Shown here piece after piece: positions 35,604-44,410 of a stretch of DNA of 64,000 nt. The notes beneath the pieces are model-generated. The model did no database searches. It saw nothing but the letters and a program-made list of their open reading frames with translations, and was not told the DNA's origin. Position numbers and translations under genes: made by a program. How positions within the stretch are numbered: the stretch's first letter is position 1; the number at the start of each line of letters is the position of its first letter. Source of the stretch: Clostridia bacterium (GTDB lineage: Bacteria; Bacillota; Clostridia; Monoglobales; Monoglobaceae); contig JAFQSM010000089.1 in assembly GCA_017409575.1 (NCBI GenBank), forward strand, positions 114,058 to 178,057, written 5' to 3'.

Positions 35604-36599
35604 ATGATTACCAATGAAATAGGAATTGACCTTGGAACTTCCAATACTATAATTTATTTAAAAGGCAAAGGAATTGTTGTAAACGAGCCGACTGTTGTTG
35701 CAGTAAGCAAAGCAAACGGGAAAATACATTCAATCGGTAAAGAAGCAGGTGAAATGCTTGGCAGAACTCCTGTAGATATAAGAGCGCTTACACCCATAAA
35801 AGAGGGGGTAATCGCAAATTTTGATATTACTGTTTCGCTTCTTAAATACTTTATCAAAAAAGCAATAAACGGCTCATTCTTAAAGCCGAAAGCAGTTATT
35901 TGCATACCATCACACATCACTGATGTAGAAAAGCGTGCTGTTCGCGATGCTGTTATTGCTGCAGGCGTTAAAGAAGTTTTCCTGATTGAAAAATGTATGG
36001 CTGCCGCAATTGGTGCAGGAATCGAAGTAAATAAGCCTGTAGGTTCGATGGTTGTTGATATCGGCGGTGGATCGACCGAAATCGCGGTTGTGTCTTTGGG
36101 CGGAGTTGTTGCAACTCAAAGCCTCAACATTGCGGGGCATACGCTTGATAATGACATTATTCAATTTATGAAGAAAAATCACAATCTTGTAATCGGCGAC
36201 ATAACAGCCGAGGACATAAAAAAGAACATTGGTTCGGCTTGCCCACTTAAGGACGAACTTTCGATGGATATAAAGGGCAGAGATTTGGTTTCGGGTCTTC
36301 CAAAGACAATCCGCATCAATTCTTCCGAAATCCGCGAAGCTTTTCAGGAAAGTCTTTCTGCAATCATTGACGGTATAAAGTCTGTTCTTGAAAAAACTCC
36401 GCCCGAACTTGCTGCTGATATTTTTGAATCAGGAATAGTTCTGACCGGCGGAGGTTCGATTTTGAAAGGTCTTGGCAAACTTATAAATGTACATACGGAA
36501 ATTCCGATTTTTATTGCGGAATCTCCGGCAGAATGTGTTGCTATAGGCGCAGGAAAAGCTCTTGATGAAACAAAAAACCTGAGAAAAACCACATTTTAA
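35604..36599 (+). CDS. mreB: rod-shape protein MreB
   Basis: A 331-residue bacterial actin. It has EIGIDLGTSNTIIYLKGKGIVVNEPTVVA (phosphate 1, residues 5-33), MVVDIGGGSTEIAVVS (phosphate 2) and VLTGGGSILKGL (adenosine). It forms membrane filaments that direct side-wall growth. ATG 35604 follows GAGAGAA. It leads mreBCD and mrdA as one cluster. Confidence 0.97.
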   Translation: MITNEIGIDLGTSNTIIYLKGKGIVVNEPTVVAVSKANGKIHSIGKEAGEMLGRTPVDIRALTPIKEGVIANFDITVSLLKYFIKKAINGSFLKPKAVICIPSHITDVEKRAVRDAVIAAGVKEVFLIEKCMAAAIGAGIEVNKPVGSMVVDIGGGSTEIAVVSLGGVVATQSLNIAGHTLDNDIIQFMKKNHNLVIGDITAEDIKKNIGSACPLKDELSMDIKGRDLVSGLPKTIRINSSEIREAFQESLSAIIDGIKSVLEKTPPELAADIFESGIVLTGGGSILKGLGKLINVHTEIPIFIAESPAECVAIGAGKALDETKNLRKTTF

Positions 36600-36625
36600 A
36601 ATTTTAGGAGAGGGGAGAACATTCT

Positions 36626-37459
36626 TTGCGTAATGTGTTCAGAAACAAAACAACGCTTTGGCTGATTGTTACTGTTTTGATATTGAGCATTGCAATCGGT
36701 GTTTTAAACGCTGCAAAATCCGAAGTATCATTTCTTGAAAACGCTCTTGAAGTAGTTATCTCTCCTGTTCAAAAAGCATTTACATCAGCAGGGCACGGCG
36801 TGTCAAACTTCTTGGGATATTTTTCAAACAAAAAGGCTCTGGAGGAAGAAATAGATTTGCTTAAAAAAGAAAATGCAGAACTAAGACAGCATCTTATTAA
36901 AAGCGAATCCGCATATAACGAAAACGAGCAACTCAGAAAGCTTCTTAACCTCAAATCAAACAATACCGAGTTTGAACTTGAAGCTGCCGAAGTTATTGCG
37001 AGAAATCCTTCAAACTGGTACAACAGTCTGACTGTTGACAAAGGTGCGGCAGACGGAATTGCAGTAAATCAAACGGTACTTTCTTCGGGTAATACTCTTG
37101 TTGGAAGAGTAAGTGAGGTTGGAACAACATGGTCAAGAATTACCCTTGTGACAGATCCCGGACACGCTGCAGGAGCACAAATATCAAGAACGGGCGAATA
37201 TGGTGTCTGCGAGGGTGATACAGCAGGTTCTTCGGAAGGAAACTGCAGACTTTCGTTTGTCTCTAAAAATGCTGATATAATTGCTGGAGATACCGTTGTC
37301 ACATCAGGTCTTGGTGGAGTATATCCCAAAGGACTTGTCATTGGCAAAATACAAAAAATACGCCCTGATATTCAGGGGATATCCCAATATGCAACAGTAA
37401 AACCCGAGGCTGATTTTAAAAGTCTGAATACGGTCTTTATTATTCAAAATGATTTCTAA
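36626..37459 (+). CDS. mreC: rod-shape protein MreC
   Basis: A 277-residue protein with a single N-terminal membrane helix (about 9-28), a coiled-coil of about residues 70-115, and the MreC beta domains (about 125-270) with NPSNWYNSLTVDKGAADGI. It starts at TTG 36626, after AGGAGAGGGG. MreC links MreB to the penicillin-binding protein outside the cell. The stop is followed at once by mreD. Confidence 0.95.
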   Translation: MRNVFRNKTTLWLIVTVLILSIAIGVLNAAKSEVSFLENALEVVISPVQKAFTSAGHGVSNFLGYFSNKKALEEEIDLLKKENAELRQHLIKSESAYNENEQLRKLLNLKSNNTEFELEAAEVIARNPSNWYNSLTVDKGAADGIAVNQTVLSSGNTLVGRVSEVGTTWSRITLVTDPGHAAGAQISRTGEYGVCEGDTAGSSEGNCRLSFVSKNADIIAGDTVVTSGLGGVYPKGLVIGKIQKIRPDIQGISQYATVKPEADFKSLNTVFIIQNDF

Positions 37460-37984
37460 ATGTTAAAGGGCAAAATGCAGATGAAATATGTTTTTTATAC
37501 GGTGAGCCTTTTGCTGTTCACCATTCTTCAACCTACACTTTTTCAAAACATTACTTTTTTTGGAACAGTACCAAACTTGTTTTTGATTTATCTTGTTTGT
37601 GTTAGCTGTTATCTGACAAAAAAAGAGGGGTGTATCCTTGGATTTGCAACAGGTCTTGTGCTGGACTTGCTTGTTGGTAAGGTGATAGGGGTAAATGCTG
37701 TTTTAATGATGATTTTAGCATTTTTTATTACAAGCTTTTTTGAGAATGTAATAAGAAACAATACCTTGCTTATTACACTTTTGCTTGTTTTTGTGACAAC
37801 TTTTTTTTACGAAGCCGTGTACTATATTGTTACATTTTTGGGAGATTTACATCTTGGAACGGTTATTGTCAAAGTTTTGCTTCCAGAAAGTTTGTATTCG
37901 TTAATTGCAGCAATACCGTTTTATTTTGTAATTAAAAAATTCGCGAAAAACTTCCTGCTTGATAAGGGTGAAGGACTTGGATAA
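37460..37984 (+). CDS. mreD: rod-shape protein MreD
   Basis: A 174-residue membrane protein with about five helices, matching MreD in size, position and hydrophobicity (for example FGTVPNLFLIYLVCVSCYLT). The ATG at 37460 abuts the mreC stop. ATG 37475 or 37481 (after AAAGGG) are alternative starts and have a better ribosome site. Confidence 0.9.
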   Translation: MLKGKMQMKYVFYTVSLLLFTILQPTLFQNITFFGTVPNLFLIYLVCVSCYLTKKEGCILGFATGLVLDLLVGKVIGVNAVLMMILAFFITSFFENVIRNNTLLITLLLVFVTTFFYEAVYYIVTFLGDLHLGTVIVKVLLPESLYSLIAAIPFYFVIKKFAKNFLLDKGEGLG

Positions 37985-40007
37985 AAAATTTTTTAATGGA
38001 AGAATAAATTTTATATATATATGTCTGGCGGTTTTTTTGTTCACTTGTATTTTCAGATTATTCAATCTTCAGATTGTAAATGGTGATGAATATCAGGAAA
38101 TGGCAGAAAACCGTCTCATTCGCGCGTGCACAATAAAAGCTCCACGTGGTGAAATTATGGACAGATACGGAGTCCCTCTTGTTACAAACAAGATGGGATA
38201 TTATATTCTTGTCCAAAATGTAGAAAAAAACGATTCTGCACTTAATGATACCATTAGTGCGTTGATAGATATTTGCAGGGTAGATAATATTGAATATTTT
38301 GACGAATTTCCTATTTCAAAAAAGCCATACAGTTACACCTTTGAGGATAATTCAGACAAAGTTATATCTGAATGGAAAGCAGAAAAAAAGCTTAAAAAGT
38401 ATGACACTCCTGAAGAAATAATTGAACATTATATTGAGGAGTTTGTTATTTCTGAACATTTTGATGACGATAAAAAACGGGACATAATTGCTGTGCGTTA
38501 TACGATGCAAAATAAAAACTTCAGCACTATGAATCCTTATACTTTTGCAAATAATATCTCAATGGAAACTGTCCAGAAGATAAAGGAGTACGAATTTGAT
38601 TTGAATGGTGTAAGTGTTGAAATCGAGCCTGTGCGTGACTATCCTTTTGGCAACCTGGCTGCTCATATATTGGGAAGAACGGATATAATATACCGTGAAG
38701 AATATCTTAAACTCCGTGAAGAAGGCTACGGAATGAACGATATTATAGGGAAAGATGGGCTAGAGAAAGTTCTTGAAAAATATCTTAAGGGCAAGGATGG
38801 ATATAAACGGGTTGATCAGACAAGCTCCGGGACTGTATCGCAAAATATGAAGGTCAAGGACGCTGTGACCGAGAATTTTGCCATTCTTACGTTGGACTCG
38901 GGTCTGCAAAAGATGACCGAAGAAGCTTTGGCAAAAAGCATAACAGATGCACGGGGTGATAAGGGACCGGATTGTTACAGCGGTGCAGCAGTTGCAGTAG
39001 AAATAGCAACCGGTGACGTCCTTGCTATGGCATCTTTGCCAAACTATAAGCCGGACAGATATACAAAAGATTATAACAAGCTTGCAAAGGATCCTCACAA
39101 GCCACTTTTTAACCGCGCATTAGATGGAGCTTATACTCCCGGCTCGACTTTTAAACCATTAACAGCTATTGCTGCATTGGAAGAAGGCATCATAACCCCG
39201 ACTCAGATTATAGAGGATAAGGGTGTTTACACTTATTATGCACCGTCTTATCAGCCCACTTGTCTTATCTGGAAGAATACCGGAGACACACATGGGCCGA
39301 TAAATGTTTCGGAGGCTATAGGCGTTTCGTGCAACTATTTCTTTTATGAGGTGGGAAGGCAGCTTACTATAAGCAAAATCGAAAAATATGCTCATTCGTT
39401 TGGTCTTGGCGAAACTACAGGGATTGAACTTTCGGAATCAAGGGGAATTGTTGCAGGCCCCGAATATCGCGACAAATTAGACATGGAATGGTATCCGGGC
39501 GATACACTTCAGGCAGCCATAGGTCAATCAGACAATATGTTTACACCGGCTCAGCTTGCAAGCTATGTCAGCACAATTTTAAACAAAGGGAACCGTTTTG
39601 CATTGCGCCTTATCAAAGAGGTGAGAAGCTATCGAACCGGTGAAATTGTGTATAAAAGTGAACCCAAGATTGTTTCGCAAGCCGAAATAAAGGATTCAAC
39701 TCTTGCGGCTGTCAAAGATGGTATGCGCAGAGTTACCGAAGATGGTACCGCTAAGGCTGTTTTTGAAGATTTTCCAATAGCGGTCGGAGGCAAAACAGGA
39801 ACTGCAGAAGTGGGCAGAGGCAGTGATACTGTTCTTTTTGTAGGATTTGCACCTTATGATAATCCTCAGATAGCAGTGGCTGTTGTTCTGGAACACGGAG
39901 CAACAAGCAGATACGCGGCACAGGTTGCAAAATCAATGTTTGAATATTATCTTGGAATATCCGAAGTAAATGACCAGGTAACCCCTTTAAATACCATTCT
40001 CAAATAA
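37977..40007 (+). CDS. mrdA: penicillin-binding protein 2 (elongasome transpeptidase)
   Basis: A class B penicillin-binding protein of about 676 residues. An N-terminal membrane helix (about 9-30) is followed by the dimerisation domain with APRGEIMDRYG, and then the transpeptidase domain. Active-site motifs: PGSTFKP (Ser near residue 390), SCN in VSCNYFFYEVG, and KTG in VGGKTGTAEVG. It cross-links side-wall peptidoglycan with MreBCD. The start is taken as TTG 37977, eight bases after AAGGG, overlapping mreD by eight bases; a TTG at 37959 has no ribosome site. Confidence 0.95.
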   Translation: MDKKFFNGRINFIYICLAVFLFTCIFRLFNLQIVNGDEYQEMAENRLIRACTIKAPRGEIMDRYGVPLVTNKMGYYILVQNVEKNDSALNDTISALIDICRVDNIEYFDEFPISKKPYSYTFEDNSDKVISEWKAEKKLKKYDTPEEIIEHYIEEFVISEHFDDDKKRDIIAVRYTMQNKNFSTMNPYTFANNISMETVQKIKEYEFDLNGVSVEIEPVRDYPFGNLAAHILGRTDIIYREEYLKLREEGYGMNDIIGKDGLEKVLEKYLKGKDGYKRVDQTSSGTVSQNMKVKDAVTENFAILTLDSGLQKMTEEALAKSITDARGDKGPDCYSGAAVAVEIATGDVLAMASLPNYKPDRYTKDYNKLAKDPHKPLFNRALDGAYTPGSTFKPLTAIAALEEGIITPTQIIEDKGVYTYYAPSYQPTCLIWKNTGDTHGPINVSEAIGVSCNYFFYEVGRQLTISKIEKYAHSFGLGETTGIELSESRGIVAGPEYRDKLDMEWYPGDTLQAAIGQSDNMFTPAQLASYVSTILNKGNRFALRLIKEVRSYRTGEIVYKSEPKIVSQAEIKDSTLAAVKDGMRRVTEDGTAKAVFEDFPIAVGGKTGTAEVGRGSDTVLFVGFAPYDNPQIAVAVVLEHGATSRYAAQVAKSMFEYYLGISEVNDQVTPLNTILK

Positions 40008-40035
40008 AAACTTACCAAAAAAGTTAAATATTACT

Positions 40036-40064
40036 TTGACTTTTTGAACGCTTTGTGATAAAAT
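40036..40064 (+). promoter_or_regulatory. minD promoter
   Basis: TTGACT at 40036-40041 and TAAAAT at 40059-40064 with a 17 bp spacer. Confidence 0.8.
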
Positions 40065-40101
40065 AAAGCATATTCTTATGAAACTCGATGGAGGGCTTCA
40101 A

Positions 40102-40896
40102 ATGTCCGAAGTGATTGTTGTAACCTCGGGGAAGGGTGGCGTTGGAAAGACAACAACAACCGCCAACTTGGGGGTATGCCTTGCAAAACTTGGCCAAAAA
40201 GTGGTCCTTGTTGATACTGATATAGGGCTTCGTAACCTTGATATATTGCTTGGCCTTGAAAACAATATTGTATATGACCTGGTTGATTTGGTGAATGGTA
40301 TATGTACCACTGAGCAGGCTGTGATTAAACATCCTCAGCTTGACGGACTTTGGTTTATTCCGGCAGCACAGACAAAAGATAAAGATGCCATTTCTGCCGA
40401 AGATATGCAAATAGTTTGCGAAAAGCTGAAAAAGGATTTTGATTTTATAATTATAGATTGCCCCGCAGGTATAGAACAAGGCTTTAAAAATGCTATCGCA
40501 GCGGCTGACAAAGCTTTGATTGTGGTAAACCCCGAATTCTCATCGGCAAGAGACGCTGACCGTATTGTAGGGCTTTTGGAAGAAAACGAAATATTCGATT
40601 ATTATCTTATTATAAATAAAATCAGACCGGATATGGTAAAACGCGGACAGATGATGAATGTTGATGATATTGTAGGTATATTGGACATAAATTTGATCGG
40701 TATTGTTCCGGATGATATCAACATAATTATTTCGGCAAATAAAAGGGAATCCGACTTTCTTAGCCCAAAATCACTTGCCGGGCAGGCTTATCAGAATATT
40801 GCAAAGCGTTTGACGGGAAGTCTTGCACCACTTTTGGACCTTGATTCAAGTGCTTTTAAAAGAAAACTAAAAAAGCTTTTTTCTAAAAAATATTAA
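40102..40896 (+). CDS. minD: septum site-determining ATPase MinD
   Basis: A 264-residue ParA/MinD ATPase. The deviant Walker A SGKGGVGKTTT (9-19) with Lys11 and Lys16, the DTDIGLRNLD loop (about 38-47) and DCPAGIEQGF (about 122-131) are MinD-like. The C-terminal amphipathic helix FKRKLKKLFSKK is the membrane-targeting signal. It starts at ATG 40102 after GGAGGG. It marks sites to block polar division. No minC or minE gene is next to it, unlike the usual minC-minD-minE arrangement. Confidence 0.95.
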   Translation: MSEVIVVTSGKGGVGKTTTTANLGVCLAKLGQKVVLVDTDIGLRNLDILLGLENNIVYDLVDLVNGICTTEQAVIKHPQLDGLWFIPAAQTKDKDAISAEDMQIVCEKLKKDFDFIIIDCPAGIEQGFKNAIAAADKALIVVNPEFSSARDADRIVGLLEENEIFDYYLIINKIRPDMVKRGQMMNVDDIVGILDINLIGIVPDDINIIISANKRESDFLSPKSLAGQAYQNIAKRLTGSLAPLLDLDSSAFKRKLKKLFSKKY

Positions 40897-40927
40897 AATA
40901 TAAAAATTCAATTTCAGGAGGCGAAAA

Positions 40928-41338
40928 ATGAATATAGCATTAATTGCACACGACAAAAAAAAGGAACTTATGGTGGATTTCTGCATTGCTTACAAGGGCA
41001 TTTTGGAAAAACACAATCTTTGCGCCACAGGAACTACCGGCAGTTTGGTTTCGGAAGCAACCGGACTTTCTGTTAATCTATTTTTGTCAGGACCTCAGGG
41101 TGGTGACCAGCAGATAGGTGCAAGAATTGCTTATAACGAGATTGACCTTGTTTTGTTCTTCAGGGACCCTCTTACAGCACAACCTCACGAACCTGATGTT
41201 TCGGCTCTTTTCAGACTTTGTGATGTGCACAATATTCCGCTTGCGACAAACAGTGCAACTGCTGAAGTGCTTATTCAGGGCCTTGCACGCGGCGATTTGG
41301 CTTGGCGTGATATTGTTAACCCAAAAAATTCAAAATAA
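40928..41338 (+). CDS. mgsA: methylglyoxal synthase
   Basis: A 136-residue enzyme that turns dihydroxyacetone phosphate into methylglyoxal and phosphate. The phosphate loop ATGTTGSLV (33-41) and the catalytic Asp60 in [11 protein letters not shown], with HEPD near residue 88, are intact. AGGAGG precedes ATG 40928. The adjacent minD-mgsA pair is a known clostridial order. It offers an overflow branch of glycolysis when phosphate is low. Confidence 0.96.
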   Translation: MNIALIAHDKKKELMVDFCIAYKGILEKHNLCATGTTGSLVSEATGLSVNLFLSGPQGGDQQIGARIAYNEIDLVLFFRDPLTAQPHEPDVSALFRLCDVHNIPLATNSATAEVLIQGLARGDLAWRDIVNPKNSK

Positions 41339-41351
41339 TTTAAAAAAACAC

Positions 41352-41380
41352 TTGCATATTGGAAAAATGTGTGTTATAAT
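41352..41380 (+). promoter_or_regulatory. rplS promoter
   Basis: TTGCAT at 41352-41357 and TATAAT at 41375-41380 with a 17 bp spacer. Confidence 0.85.
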
Positions 41381-41387
41381 ACCATAG

Positions 41388-41469
41388 TTGATTATGGGTA
41401 GTCCTCTGCTTACCGCTTTATCTGGAGGCTGTATGGCACGAATATCTGAAATAGAAAGGATGTAAAAAA
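41388..41469 (+). promoter_or_regulatory. candidate L19 (rplS) autoregulatory leader
   Basis: The 5' leader has GGTAG and CTTACC as a small stem, and CCTC (41402-41405) can pair with GGAGG (41425-41429). This resembles the L19 leader family of Firmicutes. Spacing and sequence are suggestive, not proven. Confidence 0.55.
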
Positions 41470-41811
41470 ATGAACATTTTAGACCAGATTACACAAGATC
41501 AAATCAGAACTGACCTTCCTCAGCTTAACATTGGTGATACTGTTCGCGTTTATGTTAAGGTAAAAGAAGGAAACCGTGAAAGAATTCAGATGTTTGAAGG
41601 AACAATCATCAAGAAGAACCATGGTGGAATTCGCGAAACATTTACTGTAAGAAGAATTTCTTACGGCGTTGGCGTTGAAAGAACATTTCCCGTAAACTCA
41701 CCTAATATTGACCGTATTGAGGTTTCAAGACGCGGTAAAGTTAGACGCGCTAAGCTCTACTACCTCCGTGACAGAGTTGGTAAGGCAGCAAAAGTTAAAG
41801 AAAGAATTTAA
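41470..41811 (+). CDS. rplS: ribosomal protein L19
   Basis: A 113-residue L19 of the large ribosomal subunit, near the interface with the small subunit. It has the family core [21 protein letters not shown] (residues 27-47), [17 protein letters not shown] and [22 protein letters not shown] precedes ATG 41470. It heads the conserved rplS-lepB-rbgA-rnhB-yraN group. Confidence 0.98.
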   Translation: MNILDQITQDQIRTDLPQLNIGDTVRVYVKVKEGNRERIQMFEGTIIKKNHGGIRETFTVRRISYGVGVERTFPVNSPNIDRIEVSRRGKVRRAKLYYLRDRVGKAAKVKERI

Positions 41812-41817
41812 TGAATC

Positions 41818-41861
41818 AATATGGCGGGTATTAGCTTCTAATACCTGCCATATTCATATTT
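41818..41861 (+). terminator. rplS terminator
   Basis: AATATGGC...GGTATTAG and TAATACC...GCCATATT form a long stem with loop CTTC, followed by CATATTTT. It may be partial, since lepB follows directly. Confidence 0.7.
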
Positions 41862-41882
41862 TAACTAAAAGGTCGTGATATT

Positions 41883-42539
41883 ATGAACGAATTTAAAAAT
41901 GAAAAAATAAACGAAACCCCCGAAACCGCAGAGGTAGTAACCGAAGTTTCGGAACCCGAAGTTCAAAAAATTGATTACAAAAAAGAAATCTTCGAATGGG
42001 TTAAAGCAATAGTTGTTGCATTGGTAGTTGCCTTTCTTTTAAGAAACTATGTTCTTACTCTTGCAAAAGTGGATGGTCAGTCCATGGAACCAACACTTCA
42101 GCATGCTGACAGACTTTATGTAAACAAGGTTGCCTACACCCCTGAAAAAGGCGATGTTGTTATATTTGAACCCGCAAGTGACCCGGGCAGACCGTATATA
42201 AAAAGAGTCATTGCAACCGAGGGAGATACCGTTTATATTGACTTTGCGACAGGTGAGGTTTTTGTGAATGATGTGTTACTTGACGAGCCTTATATAAGCG
42301 AACCAACTCATCTTGTAGGTTCGTATATTAATTTCCTTATGGCTATGGGTGCATACAGCAAAGAACAACCGATAGAGATAGAGCCCGGTTATTTCTGGGC
42401 AATGGGTGATAACCGAAACGCAAGCAAAGACAGCCGCGAAATTGGTCAAATCCCTGTTAGTGAGCTTATCGGACATGCTGTATTCAGATTCTGGCCGCTT
42501 AATAATATGGGCACAGTAGATTTTGATGTAGAACAATAA
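41883..42539 (+). CDS. lepB: signal peptidase I
   Basis: A 218-residue type I signal peptidase. One membrane helix (about 40-58) follows an acidic N-terminal tail (rich in Glu, about 1-35). Catalytic Ser67 is in GQSMEPTL and Lys107 in YIKRVIA; GDNRNASKDSR (175-185) is the conserved box E. It removes signal peptides from exported proteins such as the subtilase in this window. ATG 41883 follows AAAGGTCGTG. Confidence 0.95.
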   Translation: MNEFKNEKINETPETAEVVTEVSEPEVQKIDYKKEIFEWVKAIVVALVVAFLLRNYVLTLAKVDGQSMEPTLQHADRLYVNKVAYTPEKGDVVIFEPASDPGRPYIKRVIATEGDTVYIDFATGEVFVNDVLLDEPYISEPTHLVGSYINFLMAMGAYSKEQPIEIEPGYFWAMGDNRNASKDSREIGQIPVSELIGHAVFRFWPLNNMGTVDFDVEQ

Positions 42540-42549
42540 GAGGTGCAGT

Positions 42550-43410
42550 ATGGTTTTACAATGGTTTCCGGGACATATGGCAAAAACACGAAGACTTATA
42601 ACAGACAACCTCAAGTTGGTTGATGTTGTTATAGAGCTTGTGGATGCAAGACTTCCGCTTTCGTCAAGAAATCCCGAAATTGATAAAATTGTCGGAAACA
42701 GACCAAGAGTTTTGGTTTTGAATAAGGCTGATATAGCAGACCCCACTTCAAATACCAAATGGCTTAATTACTTTAAAAATCAAGGGATAGAAACTATTTT
42801 GGCAGACAGTCAGTCCGGGAACGGCTTGAAAAATCTGAATTCCGCGATTGAAAATGTATTAGCCGAAAAATTTGAAAAAGAACGCCAAAAAGGTATTCAA
42901 AGGCGCAGCGTAAAAATGATGGTGGTAGGGATTCCAAATGTAGGAAAATCTTCTTTTATAAACCGTCTTTCGGGTCGTTCTGCAACCAAGACGGGTGACC
43001 GCCCCGGTGTTACGACCGCAAAACAATGGATACGCGTTTCGGGCAAATATGAGCTTCTTGATACCCCCGGTATTTTGTGGCCCAAATTTGAGGATTTTGA
43101 GGTTGCAAAGCGAATTGCCTATACCGGTGGAATAAAAGACGAAATTATGGATATCGAAGAATTGGCATTTTTCCTTGTTGGATTTTTGCGAAACAATTAT
43201 CCTGATATGCTTAACTCGCGATTTAATATAACCGAAGAGTCAGACGATATGGAAGATTTTGAACTGCTTGAGCTTATAGGAAAAAAACGAGGATGCATTG
43301 TTTCAGGAGGTAATATTGATACGCTCAGAACGGCAAATCTTATTCTTGATGAATTCCGCTCGGCAAAGATAGGCAAAATTACTTTGGAACTGCCTCAGAA
43401 AAACTGTTAG
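42550..43410 (+). CDS. rbgA: ribosome biogenesis GTPase RbgA (YlqF)
   Basis: A 286-residue circularly permuted GTPase. It begins WFPGHMAKTRR; the order is G4 (LNKADIAD, 56-63), then G1 (GIPNVGKSSFINRL, 127-140) and G3 (LDTPGILWPK), which is the hallmark of the family. RbgA helps assemble the 50S subunit, notably placement of L16. AGAGGTG precedes ATG 42550. It stands beside rplS and rnhB as in many Firmicutes. Confidence 0.96.
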   Translation: MVLQWFPGHMAKTRRLITDNLKLVDVVIELVDARLPLSSRNPEIDKIVGNRPRVLVLNKADIADPTSNTKWLNYFKNQGIETILADSQSGNGLKNLNSAIENVLAEKFEKERQKGIQRRSVKMMVVGIPNVGKSSFINRLSGRSATKTGDRPGVTTAKQWIRVSGKYELLDTPGILWPKFEDFEVAKRIAYTGGIKDEIMDIEELAFFLVGFLRNNYPDMLNSRFNITEESDDMEDFELLELIGKKRGCIVSGGNIDTLRTANLILDEFRSAKIGKITLELPQKNC

Positions 43411-43421
43411 GATGTGATTGT

Positions 43422-44024
43422 TTGAAAGAGATAGAGAACAAGCTTTATGAAAAAGGTGTTTTGAATATAGCCGGCGTAGATGAGGCGGGAAGAGGTCCCC
43501 TGGCAGGGCCTGTTTGTGCTGCTGCCGTTATTTTGCCTAAAGATGCAGTTATTGAAGGTATAAATGATTCAAAAAAACTTTCTGAAAAAAAGCGCAATCA
43601 GCTTTTTGATGTCATAAGAGAAACTGCAATTTCTTACAGAGTTGAATTTGTTTTCCCTGATGTTATTGACGAGATAAACATAAGGCAGGCAACCTCTCTT
43701 GCAATGCACAATGCCGTTTCGTCACTTGAAGTTTCGCCGGATTTTGTAATAATAGACGGAAATGACAATATCCCTTTTGATATTCCGTATCAATATGTTG
43801 TAAAAGGCGATGCAAAATCCCAGACAATAGCGGCGGCTTCAATTCTTGCAAAAGTCAGCAGGGACAGATTTATGGAAGAACTTGACAAAGAATACCCCGA
43901 ATATGGATTTTCAAAACATAAAGGCTACGGAACAAAGGCTCATATGGAAGCAATCCAGAAGTTTGGAGTCACCAAGGTCCATCGCAAATCCTTTATGACC
44001 GACAAGGTATTGGGTAAAAAATGA
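43422..44024 (+). CDS. rnhB: ribonuclease HII
   Basis: A 200-residue RNase HII, which nicks the RNA of RNA-DNA hybrids and single ribonucleotides in DNA. Catalytic residues: GVDEAGRGPLAGP (Asp and Glu near 19-20), IIDGN and the later DREFMEEL-like DRFMEELDKEYPEYGFSKHKGYGT signature. It starts at TTG 43422 after AGGATGTG. It overlaps the next gene by four bases. Confidence 0.96.
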   Translation: MKEIENKLYEKGVLNIAGVDEAGRGPLAGPVCAAAVILPKDAVIEGINDSKKLSEKKRNQLFDVIRETAISYRVEFVFPDVIDEINIRQATSLAMHNAVSSLEVSPDFVIIDGNDNIPFDIPYQYVVKGDAKSQTIAAASILAKVSRDRFMEELDKEYPEYGFSKHKGYGTKAHMEAIQKFGVTKVHRKSFMTDKVLGKK

Positions 44025-44407
44025 TGTTTAAAGGTATCTATAACAAAATAACAGGACAATGCGGCGAGGATATTGCGGCAGATTTGCTTAAGAAAAAAGG
44101 CTGCAAAATAGTCCAAAGAAACTTTAAATGTAAGACCGGTGAAATTGATATTATAGCAAAAGATAAAGAAAATCTTATTTTTGTTGAAGTAAAAACAAGA
44201 AGAAGTGACAAATTCGGAACGCCGGCTGAGGCAGTTACATATAATAAAAAGCAAAATATAGTAAAGACTGCCAAAATGTATCTTTTGAAAAATCCAACTG
44301 ACCTGAATATAAGATTTGATATAATCGAAGTTTATGGTTGTTTTGACGGTGAAAGCTTCAATCTGGAAGGGACAAATCATTTTGAGCAGGTATTTTGGGA
44401 GGTTTAG
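44021..44407 (+). CDS. yraN: YraN family protein (UPF0102), endonuclease-like
   Basis: A 128-residue UPF0102 protein. It has the restriction-endonuclease-like core GEIDIIAKDKENLIFVEVKTRR (about residues 42-63) with the catalytic-looking E, D and EVK arrangement. Its role is not established; it is usually next to rnhB. It starts at ATG 44021 (or the next ATG, 44024), overlapping rnhB. Confidence 0.93.
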   Translation: MMFKGIYNKITGQCGEDIAADLLKKKGCKIVQRNFKCKTGEIDIIAKDKENLIFVEVKTRRSDKFGTPAEAVTYNKKQNIVKTAKMYLLKNPTDLNIRFDIIEVYGCFDGESFNLEGTNHFEQVFWEV

Positions 44408-44410
44408 ATT

